Shown here: one piece after another, positions 24,680-33,495 of the stretch
Layout: every line of letters starts with the position of its first letter
Position numbering within the stretch: position 1 is the stretch's first letter
DNA from: an uncultured Pirellulaceae bacterium
GTDB lineage: Bacteria; Planctomycetota; Planctomycetia; Pirellulales; Pirellulaceae
DNA length: 64,000 nucleotides
Reading direction: 5' to 3'
Assembly (NCBI GenBank): GCA_938036435.1
Contig: CALHPU010000018.1
Coordinates: 124,001-188,000, forward strand
Translations under genes and position numbers: made by a program
Notes under the pieces: model-generated
Database searches by the model: none
Told to the model about the DNA's origin: nothing
Seen by the model: only the letters and a program-made list of their open reading frames with translations

Positions 24680-25450
24680 TTACACAACTTCGTTGATGTT
24701 TTTATCGCTCGGTGCAAGCTGCTGTTTTGCGTCCAGTTTTTCTCTGCGCTTGCGTGTCACGTTGACGAAACGGGCGGTTTCATCTCGAAAGCCGTTGTAA
24801 AACTCGCGAGTCGAAGCGCCGAGACTGACGAGAGCTTTTCTGTGGTTGATCCACAGCATGGTCCCCGCCAGAAACGCGAGCACATGCATCTTGGTAGCCC
24901 AGAAAACGCCAAGCCGATAGTCGCCGTCCATTCTTGATGCGATGCGATCACGATGAAAGTTGATGTGTCCTGTCTCATCGCGAATAATCAAGTCACACAT
25001 TCCCTTGATTGCCTCGTCCGGAGCGTACTTTCGCAGCAATTTGTAGTAATTGTTGCTTGTGATTTCGGTAAGCAACAAAGCATACAATTCAAACTTGACG
25101 CCCAAAAATTTTCGCACATTGCAGAAAACCGAAAAACTCCAGTGGCCTTCGATTGATTTGCCGCCAAATCGTTTCACGGCTTTGCCGAGTAATTGAGAGT
25201 GCCTTTCTTCTTCGGTGAACCAAAGATCGACCAGCTGTTTCATGTCAGGATGATCTTCAAAGTAATTTGGGAGATCACGCCCAATCAAATAGGCTGGTCC
25301 ACCTCCATCGCCAAGCTCGAACTGTTGCAGTGAACTTAGTAATGCGGCATGAGCATTGGGCGCAATCGGCTGATGTGGAGCGTTCCAATTTGGCTCCGGA
25401 CGGTTCTTGCCATTGCGGGCAAAGTGGTTGATCCAAGTATCAAGATTCAT
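24680..25450 (-). CDS. Ferritin-like superfamily protein
   Basis: The 256-residue helical protein shows two carboxylate/histidine pairs of a di-iron site: EEERH (residues 80-84) and RDETGH (158-162, E159 and H162), with further Glu residues near 121 and 129 and H166. This pattern places it in the ferritin-like superfamily, not the storage ferritins; a di-iron oxidase of unknown substrate is more likely. One helix near residues 185-200 is hydrophobic, so membrane contact is possible. It is transcribed alone and convergent with dtd. Confidence 0.72.
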   Translation of the reverse strand: MNLDTWINHFARNGKNRPEPNWNAPHQPIAPNAHAALLSSLQQFELGDGGGPAYLIGRDLPNYFEDHPDMKQLVDLWFTEEERHSQLLGKAVKRFGGKSIEGHWSFSVFCNVRKFLGVKFELYALLLTEITSNNYYKLLRKYAPDEAIKGMCDLIIRDETGHINFHRDRIASRMDGDYRLGVFWATKMHVLAFLAGTMLWINHRKALVSLGASTREFYNGFRDETARFVNVTRKRREKLDAKQQLAPSDKNINEVV

Positions 25451-25985
25451 TCGAATTCCGCTCGTATAGCAATGTCACCTTCGCATTGTCTGCTACATGA
25501 AGTTTAAACAGAAAGGAGTAAAGGCGGCAAAAAAAACGTATATACAACGTCCGATAATGTTTCTTATGTTCGGTTAGAGCCCTGGTTTTCTTCGGGAAAC
25601 GGCCATTTTTCATTTCTCAATTCGTACGCAGTGTTTTCTCAGACTTTGCCCCTGTCGCTGCGGTTGCTATGTCTGCGGCCTGTTTGTTGGCAGCTTCGAT
25701 ACGAGGTTGGCTGCCGCAATGCGGACGAGCGGCAGCGTATTTCAGTTTTCGATGGTCGCTGATTGAATCGATCGGCGACGCGGCCTTGCTACGAGCTCGG
25801 GGGGCCAAGAAAGAGTTCTGAAGTAACCGAATTGAACGGCGGATAGAAATCGAGTTGGCCCCGATTTACTATTCGAATCAGAAGAAAGACTTTCGAGATA
25901 TGCGCACTAAGCCAACTAATCGAGCTGGTTTGCGAAGTTTGGTGGAAACCGCTCGATTTCCGGTTGTACCGATTACGCTCGTCGA
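25451..25985. other. Gene-free gap
   Basis: This 535-bp stretch separates two minus-strand genes. Open frames such as 25617-25808 start with a TTG lacking a ribosome site and resemble nothing I know. An AAAGGAGTAAAGG word at 25513 looks like a ribosome site but leads only to a very short frame. I see no hairpin or repeat here. Confidence 0.4.
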
Positions 25986-27035
25986 TCAACGCGCTTGATT
26001 TGAAGCCTCATAGGCACGCCGAAGCATGTCGGCCGTCGTCGAGGCACCACGCTGAAGTAGCTCTTTGGTGTCGATCGTTGTGTTGATTTGTGGCCAGCCG
26101 TTGGCGCCGGTCGTGACAGTTTGGCGAGGCTGATATTGGCCATTTTGATTGGACTGCGCTGATCCATTTTGGCCGGGAGCCGATTGCCAGAAACTTCCGC
26201 CGCCGCTCTGTTGAGCCTGCGGTTGCTGGAATTGCTGCGGTTGCTGGTAACGTTGTTGTTGAAATGGCTGCGGCTGTTGCGGCTGTTGGGGTTGTTGGAA
26301 CTGGCCATTGTTTGCAAAACCGGCGTTAGAATACTGTCCGGTGTTCTGCGAAGGCGATTGGAACCTGTTTCCGTCTTGAAACGTGTTTTGGTTCTGAAAT
26401 TGAGTCTGACTTTGATTGCTTTGGTTGAATCCGCCAAAGGTCCCCTGCCCGCTCGTTGTTTGTTGGCCATTTTGAAACTGACCGCCTTGGTTGGCCGTCG
26501 GAAAGAAATCTCGTTTTGCAGGAATGCCGCCTATGTTATTGCCGAACTGCTCAAAATGCGGATTAAGAAATCCCGCTAGTTCCGTTGGCGTGAACCTTGA
26601 AAATTGTTGAATACCGCTAACGACGTAGTGGCCAGTCGCTGAATTATGAACCATGTTGCGTGTTGAACCAAATAGTGAAACGGCAAATAGAGTAACCAAC
26701 ATGCAGAGGATTCCACCTTTAAACACGCCAAGAATTGCTCCAGCTTGGCGGTCGAAGCCTTTTAACTCCATCCGTTTGATGGATTTGCTGGTCGATGCAT
26801 AGACAGTCCATACGACCAGTGAAGTTCCAAGAAACAGCAACAGCATCGCAGCGAATTGATTCCAAGGTGCTTGCACGGAAATCAATTGAGCGACTGGATT
26901 GCGGAAATTGATCGCGACGAAATAGCTAATCACAATTGCGGCTAATGAAGCGATCTGCCAAGCGAGTCCTTTGCGGTATCCAAAGATTACTGAACCGAAA
27001 AAGATAACCAACATTACGATGTCGTAGATCGACAT
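25986..27035 (-). CDS. CvpA-family membrane protein with Gln/Asn-rich tail
   Basis: The 349-residue protein starts at the ATG at 27035, with AAGGAAG six bases upstream. Residues 1-145 or so form four membrane helices of the CvpA (colicin V production) type: MSIYDIVMLVIFFGSVIFGY, then KGLAWQIASLAAIVISYFVA, and a third and fourth segment ending MLVTLFAVSLFG. CvpA proteins sit in the inner membrane and affect envelope stress and colicin export. The remainder, about residues 190-320, is Gln/Asn/Gly/Pro-rich low-complexity sequence (many QQPQ and QQ repeats), not usual for CvpA, ending in a short ordered helix. Confidence 0.85.
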   Translation of the reverse strand: MSIYDIVMLVIFFGSVIFGYRKGLAWQIASLAAIVISYFVAINFRNPVAQLISVQAPWNQFAAMLLLFLGTSLVVWTVYASTSKSIKRMELKGFDRQAGAILGVFKGGILCMLVTLFAVSLFGSTRNMVHNSATGHYVVSGIQQFSRFTPTELAGFLNPHFEQFGNNIGGIPAKRDFFPTANQGGQFQNGQQTTSGQGTFGGFNQSNQSQTQFQNQNTFQDGNRFQSPSQNTGQYSNAGFANNGQFQQPQQPQQPQPFQQQRYQQPQQFQQPQAQQSGGGSFWQSAPGQNGSAQSNQNGQYQPRQTVTTGANGWPQINTTIDTKELLQRGASTTADMLRRAYEASNQAR

Positions 27036-27423
27036 AATTTCTTCCTTGTTGCAGATGGCGACGTGGTGACAATTCGTCGTGCTCAAATCGCACGGCTGAA
27101 TGATTCAATTGTGGTATGCGAAGGTCAATCCTTTACCTTCGTGATCGCCGAGGATTAGAAAGGAATTAGAGAATTGGCTCAAGCGCGATTTGACTGCCAC
27201 TTGTGCTTACCTGATGTGCCCCGTCGACCGGTTACTTCATTCTAAACCGGACAAGTAAACCTAAGCAGACCGGATTTGCTAGCAGGTTCAACAGAAATCG
27301 CGAACCGCCCTGCCCTGCCCTCGTACGGATGTGCGGTTCGGGCACGGTTGCTCCCTCGTTCAGTCGCGCGTCGTTGGGGTGGCTCGAAAAGCACTTTTTG
27401 TTTATCCAATAGCAGGCGTGTAA
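27036..27423. other. Divergent intergenic region
   Basis: This 388-bp spacer lies between the CvpA-like and YdjM-like genes. It holds a GGGCAGGGCAGGG word in reverse (27308-27320), flanked by CGAACCG and CGGTTCG (27301-27337), giving a loose 7-bp hairpin. No gene is seen. Confidence 0.4.
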
Positions 27424-28260
27424 ATGTCACGAAAAAGAAAAAGGCAAACGAAAATGGCAAACTTCCAAACCCACATTACCGCCAGTACTTTGCTGGGTGT
27501 CGGCTATGGCGCGGTGGCTCATTTTTACTTTGATGTTTCCCTAGGGCACAGTCTCGTGGCGGCTGCGTTGTGCAGTATCGCCGGCATGCTGCCAGATCTT
27601 GATCACAAGCTTGGAATTCCGTTGCGCGAGACTTTGAACTTTGTCGCTGTGTTGGTTCCGATGTTAATGATGCCTCGATTTACGGAACTGGGACTGACAC
27701 CCGAACAGCTGGTATTCGTGGCAGTCGTGTCCTACGTTCTGATTAGATTTGTCGGAGGTGCGCTTTTCAGAAAGTTTACCAAACATCGCGGAATGTGGCA
27801 CAGTATTCCCGCCGCCGCAGCAGCAGGAATGGTGACGTATGTTGTTTGCCTCTCGCCGGAGCAGGAGGTTCGCATGATGAAGGCGTGGGCCGTTGTACTG
27901 GGCTTTTTGCTCCACCTCTTATTGGATGAAATCTATTCGGTTGATCTGATTGGGCGACGTATCAAAAAGAGTTCTGGCACTGCGCTAAAGTTTTTCGGCA
28001 ACAACTCAGGTGCAAACCTTTTTGCTTATGCGAACCTAGTCGTCTTGGCGGTGTTCATTGCAAGCGACAATGTTGTGATGGATTGCTGCCGCCAAGTCAA
28101 AGCTGAGGGCGTTGCTCATGCATACGGTCACGACCACGGGGTTCCTTTCAGATTGGGCGATGTTATCGATAAGCTCGGGGAGCGTACTCAGTCTTGGGTA
28201 AGCCAAGCCTTTGAGCCGCCCAGTCAACTTCAGCAGAGCCAGCAACCGTTTATGCGGTAA
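27424..28260 (+). CDS. YdjM-like (DUF457) membrane metal-dependent hydrolase
   Basis: The protein (278 residues from the first ATG, 268 from the one at 27454) has five or so membrane helices and the conserved acidic/His motifs of DUF457: HITASTLLG at the start, MLPDLDHKLG, KHRGMWHS and HLLLDEIYSV. These are the metal-binding residues of the YdjM/inner-membrane hydrolase family, linked in E. coli to LexA-regulated YdjM. The reaction is not established. The ATG at 27454 has AAAGG in a better position and gives the family start MANFQTH. Confidence 0.85.
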   Translation: MSRKRKRQTKMANFQTHITASTLLGVGYGAVAHFYFDVSLGHSLVAAALCSIAGMLPDLDHKLGIPLRETLNFVAVLVPMLMMPRFTELGLTPEQLVFVAVVSYVLIRFVGGALFRKFTKHRGMWHSIPAAAAAGMVTYVVCLSPEQEVRMMKAWAVVLGFLLHLLLDEIYSVDLIGRRIKKSSGTALKFFGNNSGANLFAYANLVVLAVFIASDNVVMDCCRQVKAEGVAHAYGHDHGVPFRLGDVIDKLGERTQSWVSQAFEPPSQLQQSQQPFMR

Positions 28261-28684
28261 GTGGCTCACGTCGATTCGCATGGCTATGCGAGCAATCGCT
28301 CATTTGGCAATAGACTATCTCTCTTGAACCAGCTTCGAAGCTACCCTCGGTCACTAAGGCGTAGCGCGCCGGTGAAGTCTGGGCCACTTCAAAACTTGCG
28401 CTTCAGGTTTGTAGAAAGAGCGCTTATCCCCCAATTTCAAAAACGATTTTTTGAGCAAAGTGCAAAATTCGCCTTCAGGTCTGTTGCGGCAAAATGAGCT
28501 GGAAAGCTTCACTTTTGCGTTCTTTAGCTCAAATAGAGTCGCGTTTTTTTACAAGGAATTGTTAAAACGGAGCCAAGTTTTCTTTAGTCTCGTCGAACAC
28601 AACCTATCGGGTTCGCACTGCAAACTGACGTAGTTCACCGTCGCCGTGCTGTTGGCATCAGACAAATTTTAGGAGACCAGATTG
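28261..28684. other. Gene-free gap
   Basis: No gene, hairpin or repeat stands out in this 424-bp stretch; open frames at 28261-28497 and 28451-28633 lack ribosome sites. An AGGAG at 28671-28675 serves the next gene. Confidence 0.4.
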
Positions 28685-29308
28685 ATGGCTTTTCACATTC
28701 TTTGCAAGCAACGCCGCTGCGAGCCGGTTAGCCCACCGATCTACAATCGATCTGCGCGAGCGCAGAAAAAGTTTAACTGGTGGGGATTTCACGGGCTATG
28801 GCTGTCAGTACTGAGCCTCACGTCGGCCGGCTTTTTGTCTCCATTGTCGTTGCTGGTTAGCCTTAACGGAATGAGGCGAAAGAAAGGGCCTCGCAAATTG
28901 GCCGCGGCAGGTACCGTGGTTTCGATTGCTGGAATCGCACTGGCGGGCCTAATCGTATCCACGGTGACTCACTCAATCTTTCAACATCAACAGCATTTGG
29001 AGTCAAAAGCGATGGCGCGTAAAATCGCCAAACAACGTGACTCAGCAAAAATGCTTGTCGCGTCTGCCGTCAGGGAATTGACGCGGCATAAGAACAGCCA
29101 TCAAGGATTTCTGCCGTCGGTTATCGATTCCAATATGCTCGTGATCAAGCACATCGACCCTTGGAAGGAGGAACTGCGTTTTGATCTAAAGAAAGATCAT
29201 GGCGTTGTGAGAAGTGCGGGACCAGATACGATTTTCGAAACGTCCGACGACATCGTGATTCGCGTGGAAGGAAAGATTCAATCGCAGGCGTCGCTCTTGG
29301 AATTGTAG
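28685..29308 (+). CDS. DUF4190-like membrane protein with pseudopilin-like C-terminus
   Basis: The 207-residue protein has an N-terminal soluble part, two membrane helices (about residues 38-60 and 73-97: LWLSVLSLTSAGFLSPLSLL and AAAGTVVSIAGIALAGLIV) of DUF4190 shape, and a small soluble C-terminus. The latter, IDPWKEELRF through VVRSAGPDTIFETSDDIVI, resembles the DPWG...YxSxGPDG...DDI ending of type II secretion GspG pseudopilins. AGGAG lies upstream of the ATG (28685). Function unknown. Confidence 0.72.
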   Translation: MAFHILCKQRRCEPVSPPIYNRSARAQKKFNWWGFHGLWLSVLSLTSAGFLSPLSLLVSLNGMRRKKGPRKLAAAGTVVSIAGIALAGLIVSTVTHSIFQHQQHLESKAMARKIAKQRDSAKMLVASAVRELTRHKNSHQGFLPSVIDSNMLVIKHIDPWKEELRFDLKKDHGVVRSAGPDTIFETSDDIVIRVEGKIQSQASLLEL

Positions 29309-29506
29309 GTCGCGACCAAAGTGCATTCCGATACAAAGTGCATTCCGGTAGTTAGGCACCAGTATCTAAGGAGGTCGATCTATCGTGTGCCTTCAAAGCT
29401 CTGGAGGCTGGGGAGTTGAGAATGAAAATCGCGTTCTTTAGCAATCCGCATTCTGACTTCGGTTGGAGGGTAAGTCAGAAAGCGTTAAGATGCGTGCTAG
29501 ATCTTG

Positions 29507-30307
29507 ATGCGATTGACAAAATTTTTTTCCCAAGGCTGCGGCGTGTTTCTTAGCGAACCAAGTAGAACCGAATACGATCTGAACTTCAATTTTCTAGGGT
29601 TCCACGTTCGGGCTCATCCCTTTTTCTTTTTGATGTGTCTGTTTATCGGCAGTAACATCGTCGGTGGGCGCGGGGTAAACACCGGAGTTGGCGTGGTGAT
29701 GGGCGTGATGGTTTTTTTTGTATCGATATTGATCCACGAAATCGGCCATAGCTTGGCCCATCGTCGGTACGGCATGGGGTCAAGAATTGTTCTTTACGCG
29801 ATGGGTGGAATGGCGATTCCAGATTCGGTCGGGCGGCGCGTATCGTTGACCCATCAAAAGAGTATTGTTATCTCATTGGCAGGACCTGTCGCCGGGTTTC
29901 TATTGGCGATTGCCTGCATCGCGTTGGGGACGCTCGTCGTTGGTCATTTACCGCAGGGACGCCTGTTGGGGTTTGTTCCACTTTTTGTTCCGTTCACTCC
30001 GGAGTATCAGAAATACGAGCTGTTAATGGCGGTGATCAACGGCTTCATCCTAGTGAATATCCTGCTGAACCTGTTGAACTTGTTGCCGATAATTCCATTG
30101 GATGGAGGTCGGATTTCTCAATCGACGTTTGAGATTTTTGATAGATGGGATGGAGTGCGCAAAAGCCTAATGCTGTCGATCGCAACGGCAGTGGGTTGCG
30201 GTCTGTACTGTTTGAAATCTGAAAGTACGCTAATGGCGATATTTTGTTTCTATCTTGCATATCAAAACTATCAACAATTAAATCCCGGCGTGGGTCGACG
30301 TTGGTAG
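29507..30307 (+). CDS. M50 site-2 protease-like membrane metallopeptidase
   Basis: The 266-residue protein has about six membrane helices and the zinc-binding HEIGH (H77-H81) within the second half of helix 2, plus LLNLLPIIPLDGGR near residue 198, which supplies the third metal ligand. These two elements define the M50/S2P family of intramembrane proteases, which cut membrane-bound regulators. No PDZ or CBS domain is present, so it is a minimal form. It starts at ATG 29507 or the adjacent TTG; no strong ribosome site. Substrate unknown. Confidence 0.88.
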   Translation: MRLTKFFSQGCGVFLSEPSRTEYDLNFNFLGFHVRAHPFFFLMCLFIGSNIVGGRGVNTGVGVVMGVMVFFVSILIHEIGHSLAHRRYGMGSRIVLYAMGGMAIPDSVGRRVSLTHQKSIVISLAGPVAGFLLAIACIALGTLVVGHLPQGRLLGFVPLFVPFTPEYQKYELLMAVINGFILVNILLNLLNLLPIIPLDGGRISQSTFEIFDRWDGVRKSLMLSIATAVGCGLYCLKSESTLMAIFCFYLAYQNYQQLNPGVGRRW

Positions 30308-31164
30308 TTGCTGTTGTTTGAGTAACTGAACAACATGCTTTGTTCAAGTTGTGTGTCAAAGTACGATCAACTTGTCTGTTGAAAGCAAATTTTTCTAAAA
30401 AAAATTGCTCTAAAATTTCATGTTGTAGGATGAACGATTTTTTTGTTTTGCAGGCGTGGTCACGTTTTGATTTTGTTTGTTTTGCAAAACAAAAATCATC
30501 TTTGAAGGTACGTTTTTTTGGCTTCGCCTCTCTCGATCAGTAACAGCGCGAGTTATTGATAGACGATATGTCGTCAATACCGCATCGCGACAACGTTTAC
30601 GCCTCCGACACGTGCGTAGATTTGTGTCCGTTGATAGGTTCGATGATTATGTATCGAAAAAAACAATGTGAAGTGAGTATGGCTGTTAGTAACCATGCAC
30701 CAATTACCAGCGTTAAGTTGACGTGGAATATGGTAGGCAGGGTTATGTTGAATAGAAAAATCTCGTTTTGTGACAGAAAAGCAAACGTTAGACCACCAAA
30801 TTGAATGTAAGAAATTGGTTTACAGTTTGTTGCAGTTGATAAATTTAACGCAGTAAGTCAATTTTTCTAAAGTGGTTTGGTAACGTCACAGAAGAGTCGC
30901 TTGGTAAGTCAAAGCGTAGGAAAAAAAATTCCCCAAAAGGGGCAAAACAACATTGAAAAGTTTTCGTGGTTCTCTAAAACAATATTTGTTGTCAACCTGT
31001 TGCGGAATTTTTTCGCAAGCAACTAATGATGGTTGTGTTCGCAGGTTGTTGTTTTGAACCACTTATAAAAGTGGTTTTACTTCGAGTGGCGAGTGAGTCT
31101 TTTGATTTGTTGTCAAAAGTTTTGATAGGCTCTCTCTCCAAGGTCTAATTACGGAGGACGTCCT
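30308..31164. other. Long AT-rich gene-free region upstream of the histone-like gene
   Basis: Over 850 bp is visibly AT-rich, with many runs of five or more T or A. A perfect CCCCAAAAGGGG hairpin lies at 30931-30942 and an 8-bp stem at 31057-31076. Short plus-strand frames (for example 30556-30804) give no recognisable product. It probably holds the promoter and leader of the lysine-rich gene at 31165; a non-coding RNA is possible but not shown. Confidence 0.5.
31057..31076 (+). promoter_or_regulatory. Hairpin in the leader of the histone-like gene
   Basis: AACCACTT and AAGTGGTT form a perfect 8-bp stem around ATAA. It is about 90 nt before the GTG start of the lysine-rich gene and could affect transcript stability or act as an operator. 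The word AAAGTGGTTT also occurs at 30869. Confidence 0.4.
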
Positions 31165-31356
31165 GTGGCCAAAAAGAAGAAGAAAAAAGTAGCGAAGAAG
31201 AAGAAGGCTAAAAAGAAGGTAGCCAAGAAGAAGGCTAAAAAGAAAGTAGCCAAGAAGAAGACAAAGAAGAAGGCTAAGAAAAAAGCCAAAAAGAAAGTAG
31301 CCAAGAAGAAAACGGCTAAAAAGAAGACCAAAAGAAAAGCCAAAAAGAAGAAGTAG
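31165..31356 (+). CDS. Lysine/alanine-rich histone H1-like protein
   Basis: The 63-residue protein is nearly all Lys, Ala and Val in KKxAKKK/VAKKK units, with a few Thr and Arg near the end. This is the composition of bacterial histone H1-like proteins (chlamydial Hc1, AlgP tails), which bind and compact DNA. The start is GTG at 31165; GGAGG lies seven bases upstream, which is strong. A stem-loop terminator follows at 31391. The gene stands alone behind a long AT-rich leader. A nucleoid role is inferred from composition. Confidence 0.85.
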   Translation: MAKKKKKKVAKKKKAKKKVAKKKAKKKVAKKKTKKKAKKKAKKKVAKKKTAKKKTKRKAKKKK

Positions 31357-31390
31357 TCTAGGCTAGGTTTTCAATACGAAACAACGAGAA

Positions 31391-31419
31391 AGGGTCGCTT
31401 TGAGCGGCCCTAAATTTTT
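31391..31419 (+). terminator. Rho-independent terminator of the histone-like gene
   Basis: An 8-bp stem (AGGGTCGC / GCGGCCCT, one G-T pair) with a 5-nt loop is followed by AAATTTTT, 35 nt after the stop codon. Confidence 0.75.
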
Positions 31420-31471
31420 GCGCCGATTTTGCCGGTGGCATTGCTGGCCTCCGGTATCACTGGGATTCAAG

Positions 31472-31945
31472 ATGGACGAAATCACAGCTTGGCATGAAGC
31501 AGGGCATGCGGTCGTCGCCGTGATGTTGGGTGGCGTCGTGGATACCGTATCTGTCGAGTTGCCTGACGAGGAGTCTGCCGGGGTAACCGGTGTCTTCTGG
31601 GGAAAAGGTCCTGATGCACGTTCGCAGTGTATCAACGATATTCACGTAGCGTTGGCCGGGCCGATTGCCGAAATGATATTCATCGGCGACTACGACTATC
31701 TTCGGATCAAGCAAGAGCACGCGGTTGACTGGAAAGTGGTCGCGATGGCGGTAGAACGCTTGGGCATCGATGCGGTTGCCGCGCAAAAACTGCTCACCTC
31801 TATCGCAACAGGACTCTATGAGCGTCTGCGCGAGGATATCGTTTGGTCAGCCGTCGCTGACATCGCCGAACGATTGGAGCTTGATGGAACGATCGACGGC
31901 GACACCGTCAACGACCTAGTCGGGTTCTGGCTCAGACAGCTTTAG
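31472..31945 (+). CDS. Stand-alone M41-like metallopeptidase domain
   Basis: From the ATG at 31472 the 157-residue protein begins directly with MDEITAWHEAGHAVV, the zinc motif HEAGH (H8-H12) of FtsH-family M41 peptidases, and continues with the helical fold seen after it, including the ALAGPIAEMIF element that follows the motif in that family. There is no AAA+ ATPase domain and no membrane helix. An upstream in-frame ATG at 31400 would overlap the terminator of the previous gene, so I reject it. The partner or substrate is unknown. Confidence 0.8.
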   Translation: MDEITAWHEAGHAVVAVMLGGVVDTVSVELPDEESAGVTGVFWGKGPDARSQCINDIHVALAGPIAEMIFIGDYDYLRIKQEHAVDWKVVAMAVERLGIDAVAAQKLLTSIATGLYERLREDIVWSAVADIAERLELDGTIDGDTVNDLVGFWLRQL

Positions 31946-31953
31946 CCAATGAG

Positions 31954-33024
31954 CTACCCCAATACCGGCAGTTGTACCTGAACAGGATTGGCTTTTGCAT
32001 TGGCGACCAAAGTTTTTACTAACTCGCGCGCGACCGATTCCAAGTAAGGTGCGATGTTGGGATCATCAAAGTTGTCATTCATCTTACCCGCATCGCCACG
32101 CTCTCGCATTTGAATGTTGATAGGTATCTCGCCAAGGAAAGCGATGTTGTCTTGCTGCGCGTATTCTTTAGCACCACCCTTGCCGAAAATGTCGTAGCTC
32201 TTGCCGTTGTCCGGACAGATAAAGCTGCTCATGTTTTCGATCACTCCCAGCACTGGAATCTTTACCTTGCGAAACATGCCAACGGCTTTGATCGCATCGA
32301 TCAGAGCGACTTCTTGAGGCGTGCAAACGATTACGGCTCCGGTGAGCGGAAGCAGTTGCGATAGGCTCAACGCGATGTCTCCTGTTCCCGGCGGCATATC
32401 GATGATCAAGTAGTCCAGTTCACCCCAGTCAGTGTCGCGCACAAACGTGGTCACTGCCGAATGAAGCATTGGGCCACGCCAAATAACGGCCTCACCCGGC
32501 GGAATCATGTACCCAATGCTCATCACGGGAATACCTTCAGCATCGAGCGGAATAATTTTTCCGTTGTCGCCTTTGGTAACTTGGCCGCGCGTACCAGTCA
32601 AATGCGGCAGGCTTGGCCCGTAAACATCCGCATCCAAAAGCCCCACAGAGCACCCTGCTCTTTTGAGTCCCATCGCAAGGGTTGTCGCGGCAGTACTTTT
32701 ACCCACACCGCCCTTACCTGCCGCGACCGCAATGACGGCTTTGGCTTTGAGTCCAATTTGGCCTTTTGGGGTTGCCGGACGGACGTAATCGACGATTTCA
32801 ACCGTGGCTGATGTCCCAGAGAACTCTTTTTGCAGGTGGTCCGTCACTTCTTTTCGAAAACTGTCCTTGATAGGCAGCGCGAACGAAGTTAAACCAATTT
32901 TCACGTTGATATCGCTGCTATCGACGGTCACTTCGATGATTTGTTTTTTTAGCGTACGACCCGTTTCAGGATCTTGAAGCTTTTCGAGTGATTGTTGGAC
33001 TTGTTCTTGAGTTGGCGAAGACAT
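31954..33024 (-). CDS. Mrp/ApbC-type Fe-S cluster carrier ATPase
   Basis: The 356-residue protein has an N-terminal DUF59 (MIP18-like) domain (about 1-85) and an Mrp/NBP35 P-loop domain with the deviant Walker A GKGGVGKST (103-111), DADVYGPS and DMPPGTGDI. The family delivers Fe-S clusters to apo-proteins. The usual CxxC before the end (CPHCG in relatives) reads CPDNG here, so the second Cys is missing. It is the last gene of a minus-strand run with the two regulators upstream (51-nt gap). Confidence 0.93.
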   Translation of the reverse strand: MSSPTQEQVQQSLEKLQDPETGRTLKKQIIEVTVDSSDINVKIGLTSFALPIKDSFRKEVTDHLQKEFSGTSATVEIVDYVRPATPKGQIGLKAKAVIAVAAGKGGVGKSTAATTLAMGLKRAGCSVGLLDADVYGPSLPHLTGTRGQVTKGDNGKIIPLDAEGIPVMSIGYMIPPGEAVIWRGPMLHSAVTTFVRDTDWGELDYLIIDMPPGTGDIALSLSQLLPLTGAVIVCTPQEVALIDAIKAVGMFRKVKIPVLGVIENMSSFICPDNGKSYDIFGKGGAKEYAQQDNIAFLGEIPINIQMRERGDAGKMNDNFDDPNIAPYLESVARELVKTLVANAKANPVQVQLPVLG

Positions 33025-33075
33025 ATTGCTTAGTTTTAGGGTTTAGATTGGATTCGATTTGAAAACGTTGGATTG

Positions 33076-33495
33076 CTATCGCCAAGGAAGTGCGGATTCG
33101 ATCTGCTGCTCGAGCGATAGGTTAGGTTCTGGGAGCAGCGCATTGTGGCGTCTGATCAGTTGATGTAACCGGCTTGATTCGGAAATGGCAACGACAACAT
33201 CTGCAACGCCCAGTGCCCTCAGTCGTTCGGCATGCGCTGAGTTTTGGATGCTGACGACAACGAACAGTCGCCGCCGGTGTTCCAGTAACAATTTCAACCA
33301 CTTTGCCTCAGTGGCGTCAAAGACGGAGCTGCATTCTACAATGATGGCCGAATCTGAATACTGTTTAGCTTCCGTTAGAAGGTCGTTTTCGTCCAGTGCC
33401 CAAATTAGCATTGCAGCCGGGAACTCTCTTTCGATTGCCGCCTGCCATGCTTTGGAGGTTGCCAACACGACTACAGGAATGGAGTTGCGGCTCAC
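33076..33495 (-). CDS. Receiver-like protein
   Basis: The 139-residue protein alternates short strands and helices in a CheY-like order: VVVLATS, ALDENDLLTEA, SAIIVEC, RLFVVVSIQ and LRALGVADVVVAIS. It lacks an obvious phosphorylatable Asp at the end of strand 3 (IIVECSS) and a conserved Lys, so it may be a pseudo-receiver. The GTG start overlaps the preceding gene's stop (GTGA), so it is translationally coupled to the NtrC-like protein. Confidence 0.6.
   Translation of the reverse strand: MSRNSIPVVVLATSKAWQAAIEREFPAAMLIWALDENDLLTEAKQYSDSAIIVECSSVFDATEAKWLKLLLEHRRRLFVVVSIQNSAHAERLRALGVADVVVAISESSRLHQLIRRHNALLPEPNLSLEQQIESALPWR

Noticed and set aside
25617-25808. 63-residue minus-strand frame in a spacer
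   Set aside because: TTG start with no ribosome site and no recognisable product.
30556-30804. 82-residue frame in the AT-rich stretch
   Set aside because: No ribosome site and no recognisable product; AT-rich DNA gives chance frames.
31149-31343. Phe/Leu-rich minus-strand frame
   Set aside because: Mirror of the lysine-rich gene; low-complexity artefact.
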